Positions 40,082 to 47,638 of a stretch of 47,638 nucleotides of DNA are shown piece after piece. How positions within the stretch are numbered: position 1 is the first letter of the stretch; each line of letters begins with the position of its first letter. The notes below the pieces were generated by a model, which saw only the letters and a list, made by a program, of their open reading frames with translations, ran no database searches and was not told the DNA's origin. The translations under genes were made by a program, and so were the position numbers. Source of the stretch: F23-D06 sp045116675 (GTDB taxonomy: Bacteria; Bacteroidota; Bacteroidia; Bacteroidales; WCHB1-69); assembly GCA_045116675.1 (NCBI GenBank), contig JBGUMF010000033.1:1-47638 (forward strand). Direction: 5' to 3'.

Positions 40082-42136
40082 CTATTCCCCTGCTTCCAGC
40101 AGCTTCCTAAACTCCTCTTCCGAAATGATGGGCACGCCCAACGTTTCCGCCTTGCGGCGCTTTTCGGGCCCCATCTTTTCTCCAGCAAGTACAAAAGACG
40201 TATTTTTCGAGATGGATGACGTGTTTTTGCCACCATGCCGTTCCACCATCTGCTTAATTTCGTCACGCGATACGGAGAATACGCCGCTCACCACCACCGT
40301 TTTCCCGGCCAAGGTCTGCGCGGTTTCCGAGTCCGCCGCCGTCTCCTCCACTTCCATGTGCAAGCCGGCTTCGCGCAGATCCATAATCTGTTGCAAGTTC
40401 TCCGTCCGATTGAAAAACAGGATGATGCTGTCGGTCACCCGTTCGCCCACATCTTCCACCTCCATCAGTTCCTCCCGTGACGCATTGGCCAGGGCATCCA
40501 CCGTCCGGAAATGGCGTGCCAGCTTCTTGGCCGTCACCTCTCCCACAAAACGAATGCCCACAGCATACAACACACGCTCAAAGGGCACAGCCTTCGACTG
40601 CTCAATGCCGTTCAGGATGTTCTGCACCGTTTTTTCCTTAAAACTGATCATCCGACTCTTGCCATCCTCATCCTCCAGCACCTTTTCCAAGCCAAAAAGC
40701 CGGTCGTATGTCAGATGGTACAAGTCGGAGGCATCACGCACAAGACCTTGGTTGTAAAGAAGTTCTATTTTACCCTCACCAAGAGAATCGATATTCATCG
40801 CCTTCCGCGAGATAAAATGCTGCAGTCGGCCCTTGATTTGCGGAGGGCAATGGTTTTCGTTCGGGCAAAAGACACCCGCCTCACCCTCATTCTGCTGCAA
40901 CAGGGTCCCGCAAACCGGGCAATGGGTCACAAACGGGACGGGAAGCGCATCCGGCTGGCGGCGGTCAAGGTCCACACCCACGATTTTCGGGATAATCTCG
41001 CCGCCCTTCTCCACCCAGAGGCTATCCCCGGTACGGATATCCAGCTCGCGCATGAAGTCCCGGTTGTTCAAGGTGGCCCTTTTCACCACAGTACCCGCCA
41101 ACGAAACGGGTTTCAGATTGGCCACAGGTGTCACAATGCCTGTGCGTCCCACCTGAAAATCCACACTCAGCAACGGCGTGGAGACGCGCTCGGCCTTGAA
41201 CTTGTAGGCGATGGCCCACCGGGGACTTTTCGCCGTGGAGCCCACCTGCTGCTGTTGGGCAAAATCGTTGATTTTTATGACAATACCGTCAATCGGGTAC
41301 GGCAATTCACGCCGTTTCACATCCCATTGGCGGATAAATTCGTGAACACCCTCCAAACCCGACACTTTCTCCATCACGTCGGGAAAGCGGAAGCCCCACT
41401 CGTGCAATTTGCGCAATTGGTTGTAATGGTTGTGTTCCGGAAGATTCTCACCCAGAGCATAATAGAGTTTGAAGCAGAGTCCCCGCTTGGCCACCTCAGA
41501 CGAATCGCGGAGTTTGAGGCTGCCCGAGGCGGCATTCCTCGGATTGGCGAACAGGGGGTCGCCCGTCTCCTCGCGTTGGGCGTTGAGCGCCTCGAAGCTC
41601 TCGAAGGGCATCAGGATCTCGCCGCGTGCCTCCAGAAGATCCGGGTAGTCGCCTTGCAAGGCCAGCGGCACGGAATTGATGGTGCGCACATTGGCCGTCA
41701 CCACATCGCCCCGGACGCCGTCGCCGCGCGTGACCGCACGCACCAGCACGCCCTTCTCGTAAATCAGACTGATGGCCACGCCGTCATATTTCAGCTCGCA
41801 CACGTACTCCGGCGAAGCATGGAGCAAGCCCCGTATCCGGGAGTCAAACTCCAGCAGGTCCTCCTCGGAATAGGTGTTTCCCAAGGACAACATCGGATAG
41901 AGGTGCGTGGCCGTCTCAAACTGCTTGGTGACAGTGCCGCCCACCCGCTGCGTGGGACTGTCCGGCCGCGCATACTCCGGGTATTGTTTCTCCAAATCAA
42001 TCAGCTCCTGAAGCAACTGGTCAAACTCATAGTCGCTGATCTTAGGATCATCCAGCATATAGTAATAGTAGTTATGCCGGTTGATCTCCTCCGTGAGGTG
42101 GTTGATGCGTGACAAAATATCGGACATGGCGGCCAT
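40082..42136 (-). CDS. ligA: NAD+-dependent DNA ligase
   Basis: The 684-residue protein has the whole LigA layout: the Ia domain (HNYYYYMLDDPKISDYEFD), the adenylation-site lysine in ELKYDGVAISLIYEKG near residue 117, the OB fold, a four-Cys zinc finger (CPVCGTLLQQNEGEAGVFCP, then NENHCP), HhH repeats (VEDVGERV) and a C-terminal BRCT domain (LAGKTVVVSGVFSVSRDEI to the end). It seals nicks in replication and repair. The start is at 42136 or, three codons in, at 42127. It follows the M3 peptidase by 25 bp, so both may be one transcript. Confidence 0.97.
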   Translation of the reverse strand: MAAMSDILSRINHLTEEINRHNYYYYMLDDPKISDYEFDQLLQELIDLEKQYPEYARPDSPTQRVGGTVTKQFETATHLYPMLSLGNTYSEEDLLEFDSRIRGLLHASPEYVCELKYDGVAISLIYEKGVLVRAVTRGDGVRGDVVTANVRTINSVPLALQGDYPDLLEARGEILMPFESFEALNAQREETGDPLFANPRNAASGSLKLRDSSEVAKRGLCFKLYYALGENLPEHNHYNQLRKLHEWGFRFPDVMEKVSGLEGVHEFIRQWDVKRRELPYPIDGIVIKINDFAQQQQVGSTAKSPRWAIAYKFKAERVSTPLLSVDFQVGRTGIVTPVANLKPVSLAGTVVKRATLNNRDFMRELDIRTGDSLWVEKGGEIIPKIVGVDLDRRQPDALPVPFVTHCPVCGTLLQQNEGEAGVFCPNENHCPPQIKGRLQHFISRKAMNIDSLGEGKIELLYNQGLVRDASDLYHLTYDRLFGLEKVLEDEDGKSRMISFKEKTVQNILNGIEQSKAVPFERVLYAVGIRFVGEVTAKKLARHFRTVDALANASREELMEVEDVGERVTDSIILFFNRTENLQQIMDLREAGLHMEVEETAADSETAQTLAGKTVVVSGVFSVSRDEIKQMVERHGGKNTSSISKNTSFVLAGEKMGPEKRRKAETLGVPIISEEEFRKLLEAGE

Positions 42137-42161
42137 TATAATAATATTATTGTATGACGGA

Positions 42162-44285
42162 CTACATGAGGCCGCGGTTCTTCAACAGCGGTTCAATGGA
42201 AGGTTTGCGACCGCGGAACGCCACATACAGGTTCATCGGGTCATCCGTGTTGCCCCTCTCCAGAATGTGTGTGCGGAAGGCTGTAGCCGTAGTCTGATCA
42301 AAGACGCCGTGCTCTCGGAAAGCCTCGAATGCATCGTTGTCGAGCACCGCCGCCCACGTATAGCTGTAGTAACCAGCACCATAGCCACCGGAAAAGATAT
42401 GCTGGAAGTAGGGACTACGATAACGGGAAATAATGGACGAAATCAGACCGATCTTGGCCATCTGCCGGTTCTCGAAGTCCGGTTGGCTAATTTCCGTCTT
42501 TTCCGTCAGCGTATGGTAATCCATATCCAGCAGGGAGGCGGCCAGAAGTTCCGTATTGATAAAGCCCTGCCCGAAGGTGGCGGAGGCTTCCATCTTACGA
42601 ATCAGCTCATCCGGGATGGACTCTCCAGTCTGGTAGTGATGTGCATACATCTTGAGGATTTCCGGCTCCGTGGCAAAATGCTCCATAAACTGGGAGGGCA
42701 TCTCCACATAGTCGCGCGGCACATTGGTACCGGAAAGCGAACGGTAGTGGCAGCGCGACAGGATGCTGTGCAGCGCATGGCCGAACTCGTGGAACAGCGT
42801 CTGCAGCTCATCCACATTGAGCATGGACGGTTTGTCACCGGAAGGCTTCGTGAAATTGAATACAAGGGATACAACCGGTATGACATTCTGACCGTCGCGG
42901 GTCCAGTACTGCTCACGGAAATTAGTCATCCACGCGCCACTACGCTTGGACTCTCTCGGGAAAAAGTCCATATACACGATGGCGATCACCTCGTTGTTGT
43001 CAATCACCTCGTAAACTTTCACATCTTCCTGATAAACAGGAATATCCTTATTCTCCTTAAAGGTCAGGCCATACAATTTGTTGCACACCATGAACAAGCC
43101 CTTTTGCGCGGTATCCAATGAGAAATAGGGGCGGATCAGCTGGTCGTCCAAATCGTACTTCTCGCGACGTCGTTTTTCAGCATAATAACGCCAATCGTAA
43201 GGTTCCAACGTGAAGTTGCCACCCTCTTTACGAATCATCGTCTGGTATTGGGCGGCCTCCTCCTTAGCCTTGGCCAATGCGGGTTGCCACACCTGATTGA
43301 GTAGCTGATAGACATTCTCGGCATTCTTGGCCATACAGTCATCCAACACATAATCGGCATAATGGTCGTAACCGAGGATGTGTGCCCGCTCAATTCTCAG
43401 ATTCACTATCTCATTGATAATGGCAGAGTTATCATATTCACCATCCAAGCACCGGGTGGAATAAGCAGTCCAAATCTCCTTCCGAAGCTCGCGGTCAGCG
43501 CAGTTCATCAGGAAGGGTTCCAAGGTGGGCATATCCAGCGTGAAGGCATACTTCCCTTTGGTTTTCGCATCCGCGTTGGCCACCTCGCGGGCATTGGCCA
43601 GCTGTTCTGGAGTCAACCCCTTCAGACGCAGGGAATCCGACACCACCAATTTATAGTTATTCGTGGCTTTCAGCACGTTATTGCCGAACTTCTGCGTCAG
43701 CATTGCCAATTTCTCGTTAATCTCCCGGAAACGGGGTTGTTTATTGGCAGGCACGTTGGCACCGCCGCGCACAAAACCTTTGTAGGTCTCCTCCAGAAGA
43801 CGCAGCTGTTCGGCGTTGAGATTCTCTTTTTCACGATTCTCATACACCTTCTTCACACGCTGGAACAGTTTGTCATTCAGCATGATATCATCACCATGAG
43901 CAGAAAGCATGGGCAGGATGGTATCGGCCAGATGCTCCATATCGTCACTGTTGCAACATTCCATCAGATTCAGGAACACCATGCTCACCTTGTTCAGCAG
44001 TTCATCGCTGTACTCCAGCGGTATGATGGTATTGCCGAACGTGGGATCCTCACTGTTGTTGACGATGGTTTCCACACATTCCTTCTGCTGGCGCATACCC
44101 TCCTTAAAAGCAGGAAGATAGTGTTCCGTCTTGATTTCCGAAAAGGGAGGAACGCCATACGGCGTATTCCACTCCTCCATGAAGGGGTTGTCTTTCAAAT
44201 TAGCATGATCATCCTTCGACTTGCAGGAGGATGCCAGGATGCTCGTGGCAATAAGAGCGGTCATAATACATAGGTTTCGTTTCAT
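42162..44285 (-). CDS. dcp: M3-family metallopeptidase lipoprotein (peptidyl-dipeptidase-like)
   Basis: The 707-residue protein starts with a lipoprotein signal, MKRNLCIMTALIATSILASS followed by Cys, so it is likely lipidated in the envelope. The M3 zinc motif HEFGHALHSILSRCHY is present, with the further Glu 24-25 residues later (DYVEMPSQFMEHF). M3 enzymes such as Dcp and thimet oligopeptidase cut short peptides. The start was chosen because the longer frame to 44402 runs through the promoter at 44330-44337. It is upstream of ligA. Dcp-type is inferred from length and similarity. Confidence 0.93.
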   Translation of the reverse strand: MKRNLCIMTALIATSILASSCKSKDDHANLKDNPFMEEWNTPYGVPPFSEIKTEHYLPAFKEGMRQQKECVETIVNNSEDPTFGNTIIPLEYSDELLNKVSMVFLNLMECCNSDDMEHLADTILPMLSAHGDDIMLNDKLFQRVKKVYENREKENLNAEQLRLLEETYKGFVRGGANVPANKQPRFREINEKLAMLTQKFGNNVLKATNNYKLVVSDSLRLKGLTPEQLANAREVANADAKTKGKYAFTLDMPTLEPFLMNCADRELRKEIWTAYSTRCLDGEYDNSAIINEIVNLRIERAHILGYDHYADYVLDDCMAKNAENVYQLLNQVWQPALAKAKEEAAQYQTMIRKEGGNFTLEPYDWRYYAEKRRREKYDLDDQLIRPYFSLDTAQKGLFMVCNKLYGLTFKENKDIPVYQEDVKVYEVIDNNEVIAIVYMDFFPRESKRSGAWMTNFREQYWTRDGQNVIPVVSLVFNFTKPSGDKPSMLNVDELQTLFHEFGHALHSILSRCHYRSLSGTNVPRDYVEMPSQFMEHFATEPEILKMYAHHYQTGESIPDELIRKMEASATFGQGFINTELLAASLLDMDYHTLTEKTEISQPDFENRQMAKIGLISSIISRYRSPYFQHIFSGGYGAGYYSYTWAAVLDNDAFEAFREHGVFDQTTATAFRTHILERGNTDDPMNLYVAFRGRKPSIEPLLKNRGLM

Positions 44286-44329
44286 ATTGTATAATATTTT
44301 TGTATAATTCAACCATCGGATTACGGCGG

Positions 44330-44337
44330 CAAAGATA
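44330..44337 (-). promoter_or_regulatory. -7 element TATCTTTG for the M3 peptidase and ligA
   Basis: The plus strand reads CAAAGATA, an exact match 45 bp from the start at 44285. Confidence 0.82.
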
Positions 44338-44404
44338 CAGAATAATCCGTTATCCGCCTTGTTCAAATATGACACGCAAAGGCAAAATTTCTCCGAAATC
44401 AAAA

Positions 44405-44436
44405 TTCAAAATTAACAGTTAATTGTTAATTTTGAA
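44405..44436. repeat. Perfect AT-rich palindrome between divergent genes
   Basis: TTCAAAATTAACA (44405-44417) and TGTTAATTTTGAA (44424-44436) are exact reverse complements around a six-base loop. It lies between two divergent promoters, so it may be a binding site. The TTAACA core is shared with the inverted repeat at 25070-25095. Confidence 0.85.
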
Positions 44437-44514
44437 ACACCAAATTTTTAACTTATTGTAAATCACATTGAAAAAATTTTCATTTCGCTCTTGACAGGGG
44501 ATAAGGGTTGGTTG

Positions 44515-44522
44515 TATATTTG
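44515..44522 (+). promoter_or_regulatory. -7 element TATATTTG for the exported pair
   Basis: TATATTTG fits TAnnTTTG. A TTGACA at 44491-44496 is at about the right distance for the upstream element. It implies a leader of about 195 bases before the ATG at 44725. Confidence 0.8.
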
Positions 44523-44528
44523 CCGTGT

Positions 44529-44724
44529 GTTCAAGAGAGATAACGAAGGGCTGGCAATCCCGAGTAGGACGAGAGCATGACAAGAAAAAGAAAGGAAGCC
44601 TACAGAGATCGAACCACTCCGAAACAAGTCCGAGGGACAAGGATCGGGGCGTAACAGGCGGAAGCCGCATCCACGAAACAGGAGGAACAACTATTAAAAA
44701 ATTAAAAACAAAAAACAGAGAAAA
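44529..44724 (+). other. Long, purine-rich untranslated leader
   Basis: About 195 bases between the inferred transcription start and the next gene. It is strongly purine-rich on the plus strand, unlike the coding DNA around it, with an AGGAGG at 44680-44685 that has no start codon at the usual distance. Short stems are possible (GGC-GGAA-GCC near 44660). It may be a regulatory leader; no known riboswitch was recognised. A 67-codon frame covers it but begins before the expected transcript start. Confidence 0.55.
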
Positions 44725-45210
44725 ATGAAACGTGTATTTTTACTTTTCGGAGCCTTGTTTTTGGCATGCTCCGTTTGGGCGACGGGAGATCTGCCCACCA
44801 TCATCATCCACAAGAGCAACGGAGGTCCGTGGGCATTCCTCAACCTCTACAATGACATTCTATACACGCCGGCACAGGACGAAGAGCATCCGGCCACGCT
44901 GGACTGTACCGGTTCCGGCTACAGTTCCTGCCGTGTGCCGAGGAACAATGCTCTTTCGCTCTACTCATCAGGCGCGCTTAGCAATCCGAACCTCTCTCCC
45001 ATGTTTGCCGATGCCATCAACCAAATCATTGAGGTTAGCGAACGGGAAGCATCTAACGGGTGTACGCGAGGCTCTCAATCCAAGAAAATAGCCATCCAGG
45101 CCGGTCGTGGCACGGAAACATACGCGGTGAAGGGCTCTTGGCAGTACGATTCGCGCGGTGGATGCACCATGTACATCTATGTAACCCCCATCACCCTTCG
45201 AATCCCGTAA
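44725..45210 (+). CDS. Small exported protein, unknown
   Basis: The 161-residue protein has a signal peptide, MKRVFLLFGALFLACSVWA-T. The mature part (ATLDCTGSGYSSCRVPRNN) has four Cys that could form disulfides. No family is recognised. Its leader is unusually long. The next gene, an exported 554-residue protein, begins 12 bp later, so the two are probably one operon and may act together outside the membrane. Confidence 0.8.
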   Translation: MKRVFLLFGALFLACSVWATGDLPTIIIHKSNGGPWAFLNLYNDILYTPAQDEEHPATLDCTGSGYSSCRVPRNNALSLYSSGALSNPNLSPMFADAINQIIEVSEREASNGCTRGSQSKKIAIQAGRGTETYAVKGSWQYDSRGGCTMYIYVTPITLRIP

Positions 45211-45222
45211 TCCCAAAACAAC

Positions 45223-46887
45223 ATGACGATGAGACCGCACAAAATTATCCTCACGACTATCGGCATTCTGGTTTGCACAACCATCCGCTGCCAGCCATGG
45301 ATTGGTACGCTCTTCAACTGGGACACGGCAGTGGTGCTGGGGCCCGGAGCATTGCCTTCCAACCTATCGCATCTGAGATGCCGTGTGAGCGATGGCACGT
45401 TCTACTACACGGACATGACGTCGTACCAGCAAGCATCGCGCAATTACGCGGCCGTTATCCATAGCATCCGTCTGGACAATTTTGTGACATCTTCCATCCT
45501 TATTCCATTACCCCCAACGGTTAAACAGAAGCAAGAGGCTGCCGGCAGATACTGGATTCACGATTTCAGCATCTACCCGGACAGGGTTGTGGTTTCAACT
45601 CAAGACCAGATTATCCTCTATCATCGGGGGAATTCGGACACTGTGACATTTGACACCATGTACCAGCATCCCAACATTAAGGCAGCATATATCTTTCATG
45701 ATACGCTTCATTATTTTGAAGAAGAGCATGATACGGGGTACAAATGGTTTCATCGTCCGCTCTGCGGAGGGCAGGAGGAACTTGTACGGGTACTTCCCTA
45801 CGAAGCCCCCCATGTCGTCCAAGCGAGTCCAAACCGTTATCTTTTCCACGACCAACAGCATGTTTTCTTCCTAAGCACACGTTTCCCCTTACTCCACCAG
45901 TACGGACTGGATGGCACCTGGATCCAAGACTTCGTCTTCGACATTCCCGACTGGCATCCCTTTGAAGAGGAATACATCCGCAAATCCCTTTCCGTGCCGT
46001 ATGGCATAGAGCGGATCCGCGCCACCATGAATGAGATTTGGCGGTATTCCTATCCGAAGTATGACTTTCCCATTGGCGGGGGACATCTGCTATACTACAC
46101 ACAATACGACACGACAACCAGGAAATCGCACCTGCAGTATGCCTATCTTGACCCATCCGGGAACACATGTTTGTTCCACAAAAAAGACACCTGTCAGGAT
46201 ATGTACGGCGGGGAGCGGTTTCCTTTCCTCCTATTTGAATCCGACATGGACAAGGCCCGTATCAGCTGGAACGACCTGTTACTGGAGATTTGTGCTGAGA
46301 GCGCCGTCAGCTGGACGGACCTCACCCCGGCGGAGTACCGGCTCCGACAGGAGGAGTATTTCAAGCGGAACGAACCCATCATCAAAATCAGAGCAATGCG
46401 TCACAAAAACAGCCGACCGGAAACACAAGCCATCCTCTACGACGGGGAACGGCATCTGCTGTCGCTTCAGGACCTGCCTGCGCAGAAGAACGTTTTCCTG
46501 GTCACCAAAGCATTATCCTGTTCCGCCTGCATGAAATTCCTGCTCGGACTGCTCAACACAACGGATTCAAACCATATTCACATCGGCGTTTACTACGACT
46601 TTATACCGGGAGCCTTACGGGAGCGGGAGATGAGAAAGGAGATCCGGCAGTATCTGGAAAGGCCGTTCGGCCTTTACTACCCTGCCTGTCAGCGGAGCGT
46701 CCATAATCCACGTCGTATCTCTTCCATAATAGGATTTTCCGAAGAGGCAGGCCTCCTTTTGTACGAGAAAGGCAAGGCTCCCATTTTCTACGATCTCGAC
46801 CATATTTTCGAAGACGACCCCTACACTTACCGTCTTAAGGCAGGCTTCGAGCAGGAGTGGATTCGTTTCACGCAAAATCAAAAGTGA
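45223..46887 (+). CDS. Exported protein, beta-propeller-like with a CxxC segment, unknown
   Basis: The 554-residue protein starts with a signal-like segment (HKIILTTIGILVCTTIRC then QPW). Residues about 30-360 are rich in strands and repeated Y/F-x-D patterns, reminiscent of the six-bladed-propeller proteins encoded beside small secreted proteins in Bacteroides. Residues about 420-554 hold KNVFLVTKALSCSACMKFLL, where the CSAC motif after a beta strand resembles a thioredoxin-like CxxC site. No family is certain. It is 12 bp after the small exported protein gene. A redox or surface role is inference. Confidence 0.75.
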   Translation: MTMRPHKIILTTIGILVCTTIRCQPWIGTLFNWDTAVVLGPGALPSNLSHLRCRVSDGTFYYTDMTSYQQASRNYAAVIHSIRLDNFVTSSILIPLPPTVKQKQEAAGRYWIHDFSIYPDRVVVSTQDQIILYHRGNSDTVTFDTMYQHPNIKAAYIFHDTLHYFEEEHDTGYKWFHRPLCGGQEELVRVLPYEAPHVVQASPNRYLFHDQQHVFFLSTRFPLLHQYGLDGTWIQDFVFDIPDWHPFEEEYIRKSLSVPYGIERIRATMNEIWRYSYPKYDFPIGGGHLLYYTQYDTTTRKSHLQYAYLDPSGNTCLFHKKDTCQDMYGGERFPFLLFESDMDKARISWNDLLLEICAESAVSWTDLTPAEYRLRQEEYFKRNEPIIKIRAMRHKNSRPETQAILYDGERHLLSLQDLPAQKNVFLVTKALSCSACMKFLLGLLNTTDSNHIHIGVYYDFIPGALREREMRKEIRQYLERPFGLYYPACQRSVHNPRRISSIIGFSEEAGLLLYEKGKAPIFYDLDHIFEDDPYTYRLKAGFEQEWIRFTQNQK

Positions 46888-46906
46888 ATGCCAAACAAAA
46901 AATGTG

Positions 46907-46914
46907 TACCTTTG
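46907..46914 (+). promoter_or_regulatory. -7 element TACCTTTG for the DUF58 gene
   Basis: TACCTTTG fits TAnnTTTG and ends 19 bp before the ATG at 46934. Confidence 0.82.
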
Positions 46915-46933
46915 CCGCCAAATTGAAGAGGAC

Positions 46934-47638
46934 ATGGCTTATACGATAGACCTGACGAAAATCACCCAATACGACCACGTTGAATTTGTAGCCAAGCAAG
47001 TGGTGGAAGGCTTCATCACCGGACTGCACCGCAGCCCCATGCATGGTTTCTCGGTGGAGTTCGCCGAGCACCGCCAGTACAACACGGGGGAACCTATCCG
47101 TCATATTGACTGGAAGTTGTACGCCCGCACGGACAAGCTGTTCGTAAAACGCTATGAAGAGGAGACCAACCTCCGATGCCACCTCATCATCGACAACTCG
47201 TCGTCCATGTATTTCCCCATACGGGAGAAATACTCCCTGGCCTCCCCGAACAAGATCTTCTTCGCCGTCTATGCGGCGGCCGTACTGATGCAGATCTTCA
47301 AGAGCCAGCGCGATGCCGTGGGGTTGAGCGTGTTCTCCGACAAGCTGGAGCTGCACACCCACGCACGCGGAGGGGACGCCCACCAGAAGATGATCTACCG
47401 TGAATTGGAGAAGATACTCCAACCCATCGGGCAGGACGTGCACCGGAACTCGTTAGTCACCGATACGCTCCACCAGATTGCCGAGCAGATCCACCGCCGC
47501 TCCTTGGTGATTATCTTCAGCGACATGCTGGAAAGCCAGCGCGATCTGGACGAGATGATGCTGGCATTGGGACATCTTCGCCACAACAAGCACGAAGTGC
47601 TGCTGTTCCACACCTTCGACAAGAGCCTCGAATACGAC
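46934..47638 (+). CDS. DUF58-domain protein (MoxR-associated), 3'-partial
   Basis: The first 235 codons are visible and the frame runs off the window. The start is MAYTIDLTKITQYDHVEF. The DUF58 signature is FAEHRQYNTGEPIRHIDWKL near residue 43, followed by LYARTDKLFVKRYEEETN. A von Willebrand A-like part comes next: LIIDNSSSMYFP (a D-x-S-x-S MIDAS-like motif). DUF58 proteins are usually next to a MoxR-type AAA ATPase and BatA/BatB-like VWA proteins; those would be expected outside the window. The promoter at 46907 supports the start. Confidence 0.9.
   Translation, partial: MAYTIDLTKITQYDHVEFVAKQVVEGFITGLHRSPMHGFSVEFAEHRQYNTGEPIRHIDWKLYARTDKLFVKRYEEETNLRCHLIIDNSSSMYFPIREKYSLASPNKIFFAVYAAAVLMQIFKSQRDAVGLSVFSDKLELHTHARGGDAHQKMIYRELEKILQPIGQDVHRNSLVTDTLHQIAEQIHRRSLVIIFSDMLESQRDLDEMMLALGHLRHNKHEVLLFHTFDKSLEYD

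Noticed and set aside
39222..42112. Long plus-strand reading frames of 511 and 533 residues (39222-40757, 40511-42112)
   Set aside because: They are antisense to the heptose kinase and ligA, which are firmly identified; composition-driven shadows.
44525..44728. 67-residue reading frame overlapping the next ATG by four bases
   Set aside because: Its ATG is at or before the expected transcription start; very basic, no relatives recognised. The ATGA overlap is tempting but not enough.

Overview
The window reads as a chromosomal segment of a Bacteroidota (Bacteroidales-like) bacterium. Nearly every well-placed promoter I can find carries the Bacteroidota -7 element TAnnTTTG (usually TATCTTTG or TACTTTTG), with almost no Shine-Dalgarno sequences. 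The gene content agrees: a PorT-type outer-membrane protein of type IX secretion, a FISUMP-domain protein, an SDR-type threonine dehydrogenase and a GlyQS-type glycyl-tRNA synthetase. No tRNA, rRNA, CRISPR array, transposase or integrase was found. Most of the window is moderately GC-rich; the first 2.4 kb is clearly AT-rich and looks horizontally acquired.

Layout. 1-2425: AT-rich pair of a ParB/sulfiredoxin-fold protein (5' end outside the window) and a D12-class adenine methyltransferase, overlapping by ATGA. 2477-9483: AlkD-like repair protein, FMN reductase and diacylglycerol kinase from face-to-face promoters, M28 peptidase, DMT transporter, and a large exported transglutaminase-like protein. 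9494-18183: a Flavobacterium-TAL-like aromatic amino acid lyase divergent from threonine dehydrogenase (tdh); then a tightly packed set of a CHASE2-like membrane sensor, an exported caspase with SEL1 repeats and an exported FISUMP protein; then gcvT with a strong bidirectional terminator. 18289-23674 (minus): guanine deaminase, an exported unknown, a hotdog thioesterase, VanW-like protein, small membrane protein, flavodoxin-fold reductase and a small unknown. 24049-28263 (minus): an ORF6N protein carrying two copies of a perfect DNA palindrome inside its coding sequence, then a hipBA-CAT-kinase operon. 28428-31925 (minus): zinc-ribbon protein, membrane-anchored erythromycin-esterase-like protein, GNAT and SUMF1-like protein. 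32095-36426: EFR1 ferredoxin, secreted EEP nuclease/phosphatase, two membrane-anchored unknowns, CDP-alcohol phosphatidyltransferase and a small membrane protein. 36656-44285 (minus): hldE-type kinase, porT, glyS, ligA and an M3 lipoprotein peptidase. 44515-47638: an unusual ~195-nt leader before two exported unknowns, and the start of a DUF58 protein.

The best candidate for an undescribed system is 12061-16967. A CHASE2-type sensor with no cytoplasmic output domain overlaps, and is probably translationally coupled to, an exported caspase with six SEL1-like repeats, followed by an exported FISUMP protein. All three parts would act outside the cytoplasm. Other strong signals are the duplicated palindrome GGTCGCAAWTTGCGACC, read in two different reading frames of one ORF6N gene; a dispersed intergenic element at 4330 and 29083 with a covarying stem; a palindrome in the probable hipBA 5' UTR; and a large exported protein with one intact and one apparently dead transglutaminase-like domain.
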